DNA of 64,000 bases from Streptomyces adelaidensis (GTDB lineage: Bacteria > Actinomycetota > Actinomycetes > Streptomycetales > Streptomycetaceae): NCBI RefSeq assembly GCF_016598475.1, contig NZ_JAEMUX010000041.1, forward strand, positions 1 through 64,000, given 5' to 3'. Below the pieces are notes generated by a model that worked only from the letters and a program-made list of their open reading frames with translations, had not been told where the DNA came from and searched no databases. Shown here one piece after another: positions 52,671-62,084 of this stretch. Position 1 is the stretch's first letter; every line of letters starts with the position of its first letter. A program made the translations under genes and the position numbers.

Positions 52671-52765
52671 CCAGGTCCGCAGAGCCCCGCAGGGGTCCCC
52701 GCGCACCCCGCCGTCCCTTACGGTGGGTGTGCGAATCATGATCCGGCGCAGAAGGGGGACCGCGC

Positions 52766-55700
52766 GTGCGACCGACTCTCGCCGCCGACCAGGTACGGGC
52801 CAGCCTGAGCCAGTATCTGTCGACGACGTACGCCCTGGCGGACGAGTCGACGCGACGGGCCCTGGAACAGTTCCTCGGCGACCTTGACGACGGGATCTTC
52901 CGGGGACCGTATCTGCGGATCCGGACGCCGTTCCGGGCCTCCGACAACGACGACTGGCAGCGGCACCTCCAGTGGTGGCCGCGCGCCTTCCGCCCGCACC
53001 GGCACCAGGCACGGGCCTGGCAGCGGCTCTCCACGCTGCACGGGCCCGCCGAGCCGACGCTGGTCACCACCGGCACGGGCTCCGGCAAGACCGAGTCCTT
53101 CCTCGTGCCGCTGCTCGACCACTGCCGCCGGGAGCGCGAGGCCGGGCGGAGCGGGGTGAAGGCCGTCCTGCTGTACCCGATGAACGCGCTCGCGACCGAC
53201 CAGGCACAGCGCATCAACGACTACCTGGAGCGGGACACGCGGCTGGAAGGGGTCCGGGCCGCGCTGTACATCGGGGACAAGCCGTCCCGGGAGTTCAAGG
53301 ACTCCGCCCCCAAGGTGGCGGTGGAGCGGGAGGAGATCCGGCGGACCCGGCCGGACATCCTGATCACCAACTACAAGATGCTCGACCTGTTGCTGCAGCG
53401 GCCCGAGGACCAGAAACTCTGGGAGGGCTCCTCCCTCGCCTACGTCGTCCTCGACGAGTTCCACACCTACGACGGCGCCCAGGGCACGGACGTCGCGATG
53501 CTGCTGCGCCGGCTCGGCTCCGTGACCGGGCTCGCGCGCGACGGGCGGCCCCTCGGACCGGTCTGCCCGGTCGCCACCTCCGCCACCCTCGGCGAGTCCG
53601 GGGGGTCCGGCGACGCCATGCTGGAGGTCGCCGAACAGGTCTTCGGCGTGCCGTTCCCCGCGGAGTCGGTGGTCGGCGAGTCCCGGCGCAGCGTGCAGGA
53701 GTTCGCCGGGGAGAGCGACTTCAGCCTGCCCTTCCCGGCGCCGCAGGAGGTCGTACTCCTCGGTGATCCGACCCGGGACGAGGGCGCCCTGGACCGGCTC
53801 GCGGCGGAGTTCACCGGCGAGTGGGGGCTCACGCCCGAGGAGCTGGGGGCCAGGCTGCGGCGGCACCGGCTCACCGCCGCGGTCCTGGAGATCCTCGACG
53901 GCCGTCCGCGTACGCTCGCGGAACTCATGGAGGTCCTGCCGCGGTACGCCTACCACTGGGGCATGGCCGCCCAGCGGAAACCGACCGTCGCCGCCCAGGC
54001 CCTCGCCCGCTATGTCGCGCTGCTGTCCACGGCCAAGGACCCGGACAACCCCGGGCGGCCGCTGCTCTCCGTCGAGGTCCACCACTGGGTGCGGTCCGTC
54101 TCCCGGGTGCTGCGCGGCATCACGCCCGCGCGGGCGGAGTTCCGCTGGGACGACGAGCGGGTGGCGTCCGGGGGGCGGCTCACGCACAGGACACCGGCGG
54201 GGAAGGACACGAGCGCGGGGGACGAGGAGGCCGCCACCGTCCCGGCCGACGACAGCGCGCCCTCGCCCGCCGAGGTGTTCCTGCCCGCCGTGTTCTGCCG
54301 CGAGTGCGGGCGCTCCGGGTGGGCCGCGCTCTCCCCGGAGTCGGACGCGGCCGAGCTCGACCTGAACGCCACCAAGATCCGCAGGGCCTCGGTGGGGCGG
54401 GACAAGCGCCGGGTGCGGAACATGATCGCGGCTACCGCGGCCGAGGCATACGAGACCGCGTTCGCGAAGGAGCCGGCGCGCGGCGGGCCCACGGTCATGG
54501 TGCTCGACGGGGACAGCGGCCGGCTGCGGCCGCTGTCGCCCGGGAAGGACTTCGACAAGCCCCGCGACGGGGCCGGGCCGAGCGTGGCGAAGGCGCTGCG
54601 GGGCGCCGCGTTCGTCGTCGTCGACCTCACCAACGACCGCGCGGCCCAGACCGACCAGTGCCCGGCCTGCCGCACCTTCAACGCCATCCGCTTCCTCGGC
54701 ACGGGCCTCGCCGCCCTCGCCGCCGCCTCCATCACCCAGCTGTTCACCGGGGGTGAGCTGGACGAGAACCTCAAGGAGAACAAGACCCTCCTCTTCAACG
54801 ACTCCGTCCAGGACGCCGCCCACCGCGCCGGATACGTCGCCAGCCGCTCGTACACGTTCTCCTTCCGCTCGCTGCTCGCCCGACGCGTCGACGAGGAGAC
54901 CCCGATCGCGCTGAGCGACCTCGCCGCCGACATCGTCGAGGAGGTCGTCGACAGCCGGAAGGTGCGGGTCGCCGTCATCCCGCCGGACCTGCACGTGCTC
55001 CGTGGCGTGGACATCCTGCTCGCGGGCCGCAGCCACGGCTCCAAGCCCACGTGGGAGCTCATCGCGCAGCGGCTGGCCTTCGCGACGGTGATGGAGTTCG
55101 GGCTCAGGTCGCGGCAGGGACGCACCCTGGAGCTGACGCGGACGGTCGCCGCCGAGGTGCCGCTCGAAGACCCCGACGGCGTGGCCGAGTTGGTACGCGG
55201 ACTGCTGTACACCACACCCGGTGACATCGCCCTGCCGGACGGCTCCGTACCGGGGCCGGACCGGTTCGTGGGCTATGTGCGCGGACTGCTGGAGAGGCTC
55301 CGGACGCGGGGCGCCATCCGGCACGCCTGGCTGGACCCCTGGCTCGACCAGGCAGGTGTGCGCCGCTGGCTGATCTGGGGCGGCCGGAAGGCGGGGATGC
55401 CCGCCTTCCCGCCGGGCGTCTCCGCCCCTGCCTTCCTCCTCGGCAGTCCCAAGAAGGGCAGCGACGACTTCGACGTCCTGACCGGACGCCTCGGCTGGTA
55501 CCAGGACTTCACCCGGCGCAGCCTCGGCCTGCGGCAGGCCGACGCGGCGAACGCCTTCCTCGTCAGACTGTTTCCCGCCCTCGCCGAAGCCGGTGTCCTG
55601 TCCGTGCGGACAGCCAAGGACGGCGCCACCCGCGTGTACGGTCTCCAGCCCGGCCATGTGCGGGTGCGCAAGCTGCCGGACGAGATCGTCGCCGAGGCGG

Positions 55701-58700
55701 GTGTGCGCTGCCCGGACTGCTCGTGGCAGCAGACCGTCCACCCGGACCTGGCTCATCACTGGCACGGCCAGCCCTGCCCGCGCTACCGGTGCGGGGGCCA
55801 CCTCCAGGCGGGACGCGACGGCGAAGGCAGCCTGCGGCAACGGGACTTCACCGACGACTTCTACCGGCGTATGTACCGCGACGCCGGAGTCTTCACCATC
55901 AACACCGCCGAGCACACCGGCACGCTGGACCGGCCCGAGCGGGAGGCCGTCGAGAAGGCCTTCCGGGAGGGCACCGACGTCCACTACGCCAACCCGCAGG
56001 TCCTGTCCTGCACCCCGACCCTCGAACTCGGCATCGACATCGGCGACCTGTCGGCCGTGGTGCTGGCCTCACTGCCCAAGGGCCCGGCCAACTACGTGCA
56101 GCGGGTGGGCCGGGCCGGGCGGTCCACCGGCAACGCCTACCTGCTCACCATGGTCGACCGCGGCCCGCGTGACCGGTACTACCTCGAAGACCCGCTCCGG
56201 ATGATCGCCGGCGACATCCAGCCGCCGGGCTGCTTCCTCTCCGCCGTGGAGATCCTCCAACGCCAGTACCTGGCACACCTGTTGGACCTCGCGGGGGCCG
56301 GGCGGCTGCTGTCGGCGGACGGGACCGCGGTGCTCGCTCTGCCGCGTCTGGCCACCGCCCTGTTCGGGCCCTCCGCCTGGCTGTCCGACTTCACCACGGC
56401 CGCGGTGGAGAACGGGGCAGAGCTCGTCCGGAACTTCCTCGGCCTCTTCCCGCCGTACGACGAGAGCCGGCGCATCGGCGTCAGCCCCGACGCCGCAGAG
56501 GCACTGCGAAGGTTCGCGACCGGTGGGGTCGCCGACGCGCTGGCCGGGGCGAGCGGGGAGTGGGAGAGCCGCAAGGGCGAGCTGCAACGCCGTGTCGCCG
56601 CCATCGACGACGCGATCGGACGGCTCGTCGCAGGTGACCCCGAGCACGACCGGCAGGGACGCGAACTGCGGGCCGAGCGGCGGGCCATCGGCGCGCGCGC
56701 CGCGGTCATCAGCCGAGGCACCGCGCACGGGGCCCTCGTCGACCTCGGTCTGCTGCCCAACTACAGCCTCGTCGACTCCACCACCGAGCTGGAGGCCACC
56801 CTCATCTGGCGGGAGGAAGGCACCGACGGGCAGCCCGAGCACCACAGCAAGGTGCTCCGCTACGAGCGGTCCGCGCGCCTGGCCCTGGAGGACTTCGCAC
56901 CCGGCAACCACTTCTACGTCCAGGGCTACAAACACCACCTCAGCGGCCTCGACATCGGCAGCCCCGGCCGCCCGGCCTGGCTGTGGTGGCGGGTCTGCCC
57001 CGACTGCGGCCACGTCCGCACCCACAAGGCACAACAGGACTCCTCCGCCTGCCCGCGCTGCCGCTCGGCGGCGATCGGTGACGTCGGCTGTCTGCACAAG
57101 GTCCTCGTGCCGCATCGCGCGCACTCCAGGGACCAGCGCGACGACGCCCGGGTGCGGGACGACACCGACGAGCGCGAGCGCCGGCACTACACCGTCGTAC
57201 CGGCCGTCGACATTGCGCACGACGGCGTCGTCGAGGCGTGGCGGCACCCCCGGGCCACCTTCGGCTGGGAGTACACCCGGCAGGCCACCGTCCGGCACAT
57301 CAACGTCGGGGCGTCCCGTGTGGACGCCGTCGCGGACGACGCCTTCGCGGGCCGGCGCGTGCGGCTCAACCCCTTCTGGGTCTGCGACTCCTGCGGACAG
57401 GCCGACGCCGACGGCGGGCCCGTCATGAACCAGGACGCGCTGATCCAGGTGAAGGCCACCCAGTACCACCGGCCCTGGTGCCCCGAGGTGCGCTCCGGGC
57501 CGACCGAGTCGCAGGCCCGGCAGACGGGCGTGAAGGTGCTGCTCGCCCACGTCCTGGAGACCGAGGCACTGCGCATCCTCATCCCGGCCGTCACCGCCCA
57601 CACCCAGGAACGGCTCGTCTCCTTCAAGGCCGCCCTGCTCGCGGGCATCGCCCAGAGCTACGGCGGCGACCCCGACCACCTGGCCGTCGTCACCGACTCC
57701 ATGCCCGACCCCGACAGCGGCGACCGGGACGTACGCCGGCACTTCCTCGTCCTCTACGACGAGCTGCCGCGCGGCACCGGCTATCTGCAGCGGCTCGCCG
57801 GCCCCGAGGGCCTGCGCGACGTGCTGGCACGGGCCCGGGAAGTCATCGAGAAGTGTGCCTGCGTCGAGGAGGGGCGGCCCGCCTGCCACCGCTGCCTGCT
57901 GCGCCACGTCGCCGACAGCGAGTACGAGCTGGTCTCCCGGGAGCACGCGCTCGACATGCTCGGTGAACTGTTCGGCGCGGAGGGCGAGAGCTGGGACGCC
58001 AAGCCGGTCACCACGACGGGCGACATCAATCTGGCCCCGCAGGTCGAGAGCGAGCTCGAAGCGCTGTTCCGGCAGGGCCTGCTGGACTGGGCGGGCCGCG
58101 ACGACGTCGACGAGGCCAGCGTGCGTACGGCCCTCACCCCGGACGGCGAACGCAGTACGGAGCTGCGCCTCACCGCGCCCGACGGCTCCGTGACGCGCTG
58201 GCAGATGGAGACACAGACCGACCTGGGCTTCACCCGCCCTGACGTGGTCTTCCGCAGGCTCGACGCGGAGGAGCTGCGCGTCGCCGTCTACCTCGACGGG
58301 TACCGCTACCACGCGAGCCCCGAGTGCGACCGGACGGCCGACGACGCCGCCAAGCGCACCCGGCTGCGCGCCTTGCGCTGGCAGGTCTTCCAGCTGACGT
58401 GGGACGACGTCGAGGCATGGACGGGCCGGCGCAAGCCGGTCGCCGACCCGGTGTGGGTGCCGTACCAGAACACCGCGCAGAAGACCGCCCTCGACATCCA
58501 CCGGCGACTGCACGCGGGCGACACCCGCGACCTGCCACGCTTCGTGTGGGCCAACCCCGTCGACACGCTGATCGGCTATCTGACGCGTCCGGAGCAGGAG
58601 TTGTGGCGCCGTCGTACGCAGAGCGCGCTCGCCGGATTCGCCACCGTGTCCGCGACCAGCCGGGCGCTGGCCGACGGTCCGGCGATCGCCGAGCGGCTGA

Positions 58701-59434
58701 GCGAAGCGCTGCGGGGCGAGCGGCTGTCCGGCGGGCAGGGAGCCGTACAGGTGATGACCACGAAGGACGCGAGCGGCTGCCCCCTCACCATCGCGCTCGA
58801 CCTGCGCCGGGGGCAGGCGGGAGCCGTCTGGTCCGCGCTCACGGTGCTCGACGACAGCCCGGACGTCGTCAGCGCCGACGAGCCCGCGCACCGACGGCGC
58901 TGGCAGGCCTGGCTGTACTGGACGAACCTGCTGCAGTTCCTCAACGAGGCCGAGGGCGACGGGGTCCAGCTGACGAAGAGCCTCCTCAGCGGGTTCGACA
59001 CCGCGGAGCTGGCTGTCACCGGTGGAGCGGGCTGGCTGACCTCGCGGCGGCGGGCGGAAGCACCCGACGCGGAGGCCGGACCGGCCGCCGCCGTGCGGGA
59101 CCCCGCCTGGGACGAGGTCATCGGATACCTGGTGGAGGAGCCGGGGCTGGCCGACCTCGCCGTGGCCCTGGCCGACCTGGGAGCGCCGGTGCCCGAGGCG
59201 GGCCACGAGCTGGGCGACGCCGCCTGGACGGCCGAACTGGCGTGGCCGGGCCGTCGTATCGCCGTCGTACTGGCTCATGAGGAGCACACCGACGGCACGC
59301 CCGACAGCGACGCCGAGGCCCGGGACAAGGCATACGCCGACGCGGGATGGCAGGCGCGTACGGCACCGGAATGGGACGCGGCGGAACTCGCCGCGCTGCT
59401 CGCGGACAACGAGAACGAGGAGCACGCCCGATGA
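52766..59434 (+). CDS. 2222-residue DUF1998-type helicase with zinc motifs and C-terminal nuclease-like region (DruE/DrmA-like)
   Basis: Motor: motif I TTGTGSGKTESFLVPLL (about residue 101), motif II LDEFHTYDGAQGTDVAMLLR (about 230), motif III ATSATLGESG, TLELGIDIGDLSAVVLAS, and motif VI YVQRVGRAGRSTGNAYLL (about 1110). Zinc pairs: CRECGRSGW (about 512), CPACRTF, CPDCSW, CPDCGH...CPRCRS (about 1410), CDSCGQ, and the DUF1998 cysteine cluster CACVEEGRPACHRCLLRH (about 1697). Next comes a PD-(D/E)XK/DUF559-like stretch TRPDVVFRR...YLDGYRYH (about 1821-1850) in which the usual catalytic Glu is Tyr. DISARM DrmA/DrmB and Druantia DruE share helicase/DUF1998 parts; the size favours DruE or a fusion. 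It is coupled to the UvrD fusion by ATGA. Confidence 0.82.
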   Translation: MRPTLAADQVRASLSQYLSTTYALADESTRRALEQFLGDLDDGIFRGPYLRIRTPFRASDNDDWQRHLQWWPRAFRPHRHQARAWQRLSTLHGPAEPTLVTTGTGSGKTESFLVPLLDHCRREREAGRSGVKAVLLYPMNALATDQAQRINDYLERDTRLEGVRAALYIGDKPSREFKDSAPKVAVEREEIRRTRPDILITNYKMLDLLLQRPEDQKLWEGSSLAYVVLDEFHTYDGAQGTDVAMLLRRLGSVTGLARDGRPLGPVCPVATSATLGESGGSGDAMLEVAEQVFGVPFPAESVVGESRRSVQEFAGESDFSLPFPAPQEVVLLGDPTRDEGALDRLAAEFTGEWGLTPEELGARLRRHRLTAAVLEILDGRPRTLAELMEVLPRYAYHWGMAAQRKPTVAAQALARYVALLSTAKDPDNPGRPLLSVEVHHWVRSVSRVLRGITPARAEFRWDDERVASGGRLTHRTPAGKDTSAGDEEAATVPADDSAPSPAEVFLPAVFCRECGRSGWAALSPESDAAELDLNATKIRRASVGRDKRRVRNMIAATAAEAYETAFAKEPARGGPTVMVLDGDSGRLRPLSPGKDFDKPRDGAGPSVAKALRGAAFVVVDLTNDRAAQTDQCPACRTFNAIRFLGTGLAALAAASITQLFTGGELDENLKENKTLLFNDSVQDAAHRAGYVASRSYTFSFRSLLARRVDEETPIALSDLAADIVEEVVDSRKVRVAVIPPDLHVLRGVDILLAGRSHGSKPTWELIAQRLAFATVMEFGLRSRQGRTLELTRTVAAEVPLEDPDGVAELVRGLLYTTPGDIALPDGSVPGPDRFVGYVRGLLERLRTRGAIRHAWLDPWLDQAGVRRWLIWGGRKAGMPAFPPGVSAPAFLLGSPKKGSDDFDVLTGRLGWYQDFTRRSLGLRQADAANAFLVRLFPALAEAGVLSVRTAKDGATRVYGLQPGHVRVRKLPDEIVAEAGVRCPDCSWQQTVHPDLAHHWHGQPCPRYRCGGHLQAGRDGEGSLRQRDFTDDFYRRMYRDAGVFTINTAEHTGTLDRPEREAVEKAFREGTDVHYANPQVLSCTPTLELGIDIGDLSAVVLASLPKGPANYVQRVGRAGRSTGNAYLLTMVDRGPRDRYYLEDPLRMIAGDIQPPGCFLSAVEILQRQYLAHLLDLAGAGRLLSADGTAVLALPRLATALFGPSAWLSDFTTAAVENGAELVRNFLGLFPPYDESRRIGVSPDAAEALRRFATGGVADALAGASGEWESRKGELQRRVAAIDDAIGRLVAGDPEHDRQGRELRAERRAIGARAAVISRGTAHGALVDLGLLPNYSLVDSTTELEATLIWREEGTDGQPEHHSKVLRYERSARLALEDFAPGNHFYVQGYKHHLSGLDIGSPGRPAWLWWRVCPDCGHVRTHKAQQDSSACPRCRSAAIGDVGCLHKVLVPHRAHSRDQRDDARVRDDTDERERRHYTVVPAVDIAHDGVVEAWRHPRATFGWEYTRQATVRHINVGASRVDAVADDAFAGRRVRLNPFWVCDSCGQADADGGPVMNQDALIQVKATQYHRPWCPEVRSGPTESQARQTGVKVLLAHVLETEALRILIPAVTAHTQERLVSFKAALLAGIAQSYGGDPDHLAVVTDSMPDPDSGDRDVRRHFLVLYDELPRGTGYLQRLAGPEGLRDVLARAREVIEKCACVEEGRPACHRCLLRHVADSEYELVSREHALDMLGELFGAEGESWDAKPVTTTGDINLAPQVESELEALFRQGLLDWAGRDDVDEASVRTALTPDGERSTELRLTAPDGSVTRWQMETQTDLGFTRPDVVFRRLDAEELRVAVYLDGYRYHASPECDRTADDAAKRTRLRALRWQVFQLTWDDVEAWTGRRKPVADPVWVPYQNTAQKTALDIHRRLHAGDTRDLPRFVWANPVDTLIGYLTRPEQELWRRRTQSALAGFATVSATSRALADGPAIAERLSEALRGERLSGGQGAVQVMTTKDASGCPLTIALDLRRGQAGAVWSALTVLDDSPDVVSADEPAHRRRWQAWLYWTNLLQFLNEAEGDGVQLTKSLLSGFDTAELAVTGGAGWLTSRRRAEAPDAEAGPAAAVRDPAWDEVIGYLVEEPGLADLAVALADLGAPVPEAGHELGDAAWTAELAWPGRRIAVVLAHEEHTDGTPDSDAEARDKAYADAGWQARTAPEWDAAELAALLADNENEEHAR

Positions 59435-61689
59435 CCAGCCCCGCCACGCCGAGCACGGGCGCCACCCTGCGCCTGCTCGACAAGGCCGACAAGGAAATCG
59501 TCAAGCTGGACCGGGCGATCGTCGGGGCGGTCTACAAGTTCCAGCACGACTTCCGGAAGAACCCGAACGCCGGCGGATTCGACCTCAAGCCACTCAAGGG
59601 CCACGACCGCCTGTGGTCCGCACGCGTCAACCGTGAGTACCGTGCGCTGCTGCTGCACCTCGGCGGCAACGACTGGCTGCTCGTGTCGGTCAAGCACCGG
59701 GGGCACGTCCACCAGAACCTGGACCGGCTCGCCTACGGAATCAACCAGATCACCGGGGCCATCGAGTACGTCGACCTCCAGGTCGTCGAAGAGGACGTAC
59801 TGCGCCGGGCCGCCGCCGAACCGGCCCCGGCCGCTCCCCGACAGCCGGTGGAGCGGCCCCTGTTCGCGCGGTACAGCGCCGGGCAACTCGCCGAGCTCGG
59901 TGTCGCCGAACCACTCATCCCGATCGTCCTCAAACTCACCACCGACGACGAACTCCTCGGTCTCGCCGAGTACGCGCCCCGCCACACCGGCGAGGTGCTG
60001 CTGCGCCTGCGGGACGGCTTCTCCTTCGAGGCCGTCAAGGAACAGGTCACCGAGCCGGTCGCCGTCGAGAAACCGGAAGAGCTCGACACCGACGACTGGC
60101 AGACCGCCGCGGGCCGGTCCCAGGCCGTCGTCATCACCGACGACGAGACACTGCAGAGCATCATCGAGGAAGGCGACTTCGGCCGCTGGAAGGTCTTCCT
60201 GCACCCCACCCAGGAGAAGCTCGTACGCCGCAACTGCTCCGGCCCCGCCCGGGTGAGCGGCGGACCGGGCACCGGCAAGACCATCGTGGCACTGCACCGC
60301 GTCAAGCACCTCGTGGACCGGCTTCCTCCCGGCCACACCAAGCCCGTGCTCCTCACCACGTTCAACAAGAACCTCGCCGCCGACCTGAGGGCGCGGCTGC
60401 TGTCGCTGGGAGGGCCGGAAACCCTGGCCCGCGTCGACATCGTGCACGTCGACCAGCTGGCGACACGCGTCGTGCGGGAGTCCGACCCCGGAAACGCCAA
60501 ACGGCGCATCGAGGACTCCCACGCCCTGAACGAATGGCGGCAGTTGCTGGTCGAGGCGGGCGAGAACCGCTGGGACGCGGAGTTCCTGAGCGACGAGTGG
60601 AACCAGGTCATCCTGGGGCAGGCGGTGCACTCCCGTTCCGACTACTTCAAGGTACGCAGGGCGGGGCGTGGCCGCAGCATCACCCGCGCCGAACGGGCCG
60701 AGATCTGGCAGCTCGCCGAACGCTTCACCCAGCGGCTGGAGCTGAAGGGACTGGAGACCCACCGGCAGGTGGCCGAGCGGGCCGCCCGGATGGAGATCGA
60801 CCGCAAAACCAAGATCGACAACCGGCAGCAGCAGAAAGACGACCGCGGCGGACTCGAGAACGTCCACGTGGAGTCGGGGTCCGGTGCCTTCCTGCGCTAC
60901 CGCTACCGGCACATCGTGGTCGACGAGGCCCAGGACCTCAGCGCCGCCCACTGGAAGATGCTGCGCGCGATGGTCCCGGCGGGGCCCGACGACATCTTCC
61001 TGGTCGGCGACACCCACCAGCGGATCTACGACAACCAGGTCACCCTCGGCAGCCTCGGCATCAACATCCGCGGCAGGTCGGCCCGGCTCACCCTCAGCTA
61101 CCGGACGACCTGGGAGATCCTGCGCTCCGCGATGGGGGTCCTGGAGGGAGTGGACTACGACGACCTCGACGGCGACCAGGACACGCTGGGCGGATATCGC
61201 TCCGTGCTGCACGGGCTCCGTCCGACGCTGCACGAAGGCGGCAGCTGGGACGAGGAACTCGACCTCGTCGTCGAACAGTTGATGGCATGGACCGATGTGC
61301 CCCGGGAGTCCGTGGCGGTCTGCGTTCCGACGAACCAGATGGTCGCCGACGTCATACAGCGGCTCGGCCGGAGAGGCATCGTCTCGACGGAGATCACCCG
61401 GGACGGCCCGAGGAGCGACGAGGGCGTGCATGTCGGCACGATGTACCGCTTCAAAGGGCTCGAGTACCGCTGCATGATCATCGCGGGCGTCGCGGAAGGG
61501 CTGGTGCCGAGATCGTCCGTCGACGCGTGGGAGCACACCGACCCGCTGCGCCACCGGCGTGAGCTGCAACGCGCCCGGTCGCTTCTGTTCGTGGCCGCGA
61601 CCCGGGCCCGGGACGCTCTCGCGATCTCCTGGAACGGGGAACCGAGCCGCTTCCTGAAGCCGTTGCGGGTCACGGGCCGGGGGGCTTGA
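59431..61689 (+). CDS. RelE-like domain fused to UvrD/Rep-type helicase
   Basis: The 752-residue protein begins with about 90 residues of RelE/ParE toxin-like sequence: AVYKFQHDFRKNPNAGGFDL, GHDRLWSARVNREYRALLL, VSVKHRGHVHQNLD. A linker leads to a superfamily 1 helicase: Walker A VSGGPGTGKTIVALHRVKHL (about 275), motif II HIVVDEAQDLSAAHWKML (about 494), QRIYDNQ, YRFKGLEYRCMIIAG (about 672) and VAATRARD (about 722). The ATG overlaps the giant helicase stop by 4 bp, so the products are probably made together. It is the last gene of the island; its stop lies within the first unit of a tandem array. Confidence 0.88.
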   Translation: MTSPATPSTGATLRLLDKADKEIVKLDRAIVGAVYKFQHDFRKNPNAGGFDLKPLKGHDRLWSARVNREYRALLLHLGGNDWLLVSVKHRGHVHQNLDRLAYGINQITGAIEYVDLQVVEEDVLRRAAAEPAPAAPRQPVERPLFARYSAGQLAELGVAEPLIPIVLKLTTDDELLGLAEYAPRHTGEVLLRLRDGFSFEAVKEQVTEPVAVEKPEELDTDDWQTAAGRSQAVVITDDETLQSIIEEGDFGRWKVFLHPTQEKLVRRNCSGPARVSGGPGTGKTIVALHRVKHLVDRLPPGHTKPVLLTTFNKNLAADLRARLLSLGGPETLARVDIVHVDQLATRVVRESDPGNAKRRIEDSHALNEWRQLLVEAGENRWDAEFLSDEWNQVILGQAVHSRSDYFKVRRAGRGRSITRAERAEIWQLAERFTQRLELKGLETHRQVAERAARMEIDRKTKIDNRQQQKDDRGGLENVHVESGSGAFLRYRYRHIVVDEAQDLSAAHWKMLRAMVPAGPDDIFLVGDTHQRIYDNQVTLGSLGINIRGRSARLTLSYRTTWEILRSAMGVLEGVDYDDLDGDQDTLGGYRSVLHGLRPTLHEGGSWDEELDLVVEQLMAWTDVPRESVAVCVPTNQMVADVIQRLGRRGIVSTEITRDGPRSDEGVHVGTMYRFKGLEYRCMIIAGVAEGLVPRSSVDAWEHTDPLRHRRELQRARSLLFVAATRARDALAISWNGEPSRFLKPLRVTGRGA

Positions 61690-61841
61690 CCTCCGTCCGG
61701 TCCGGGAGGGTTTGACCTCCGCCCGGTCCGGGAGGGTTTGACCCTCGCCCGGTCCGGGAGGGTTTGACCTCCGCCCGGTCCGGGAGGGTTTGACCTCCGT
61801 CCGGTCCGGGGGGGGGCTTGGCTCCGTCCGGTCCGGGGGCG
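61684..61841. repeat. 26-bp tandem repeat array, about six copies
   Basis: Contiguous units with period 26 bp start near 61684, 61711, 61737, 61763, 61789 and 61816 and contain TTTGACCTCC and GGTCCGGGAGGG. The first and last units have diverged. There are no unique spacers, so it is not CRISPR. Each unit repeats TTGACC, a -35-like sequence. The array begins at the stop codon of the UvrD fusion gene. The rest of the gap to 62084 contains an AT-richer stretch (61865-61925) but no gene. Confidence 0.9.
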
Positions 61842-61979
61842 GTGCGGCAGCACTCTCGCGTTGCGTTCATAAAGAACATGGCCCTTCCAGGCATCGTCAC
61901 ATCGCGGTAATACGAGCGTTCCAATTCCTCCAGGTCCGGGACCTACGGTGGAGACCACAAGCAGGTGATGCCATGAACT

Positions 61980-62021
61980 GGTGTCACCGGTACCGGTGGT
62001 ACCACCGGTGTCACCGGTACC
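61980..62021. repeat. Palindrome-rich repeat upstream of the FUSC gene
   Basis: A 15-bp direct repeat GGTGTCACCGGTACC (61980-61994 and 62007-62021) flanks the perfect 12-bp palindrome GGTGGTACCACC. It lies 64 bp before the FUSC start and is a candidate operator. Confidence 0.75.
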
Positions 62022-62084
62022 ACCGCCGCCCCGGCCACCGTCGCCCGAAGGCACACCCCGCCCTCACCCGACGACAGGAGCCCC

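Noticed and set aside
52736..55984. Minus-strand open frame of more than 1000 codons opposite the giant helicase
   Set aside because: Composition is Gly/Arg/Val/Leu-rich without domains. It is the usual antisense shadow of a high-GC gene; the plus-strand protein has clear helicase motifs.
38740..61689. Complete canonical DISARM class 1 locus
   Set aside because: No phospholipase-D (HKD motif) gene and no separate DrmA and DrmB genes were found; extra DUF262, ATPase and UvrD genes are present.
61684..61841. CRISPR array
   Set aside because: The units are contiguous with a 26-bp period and no unique spacers, and no cas genes are near.
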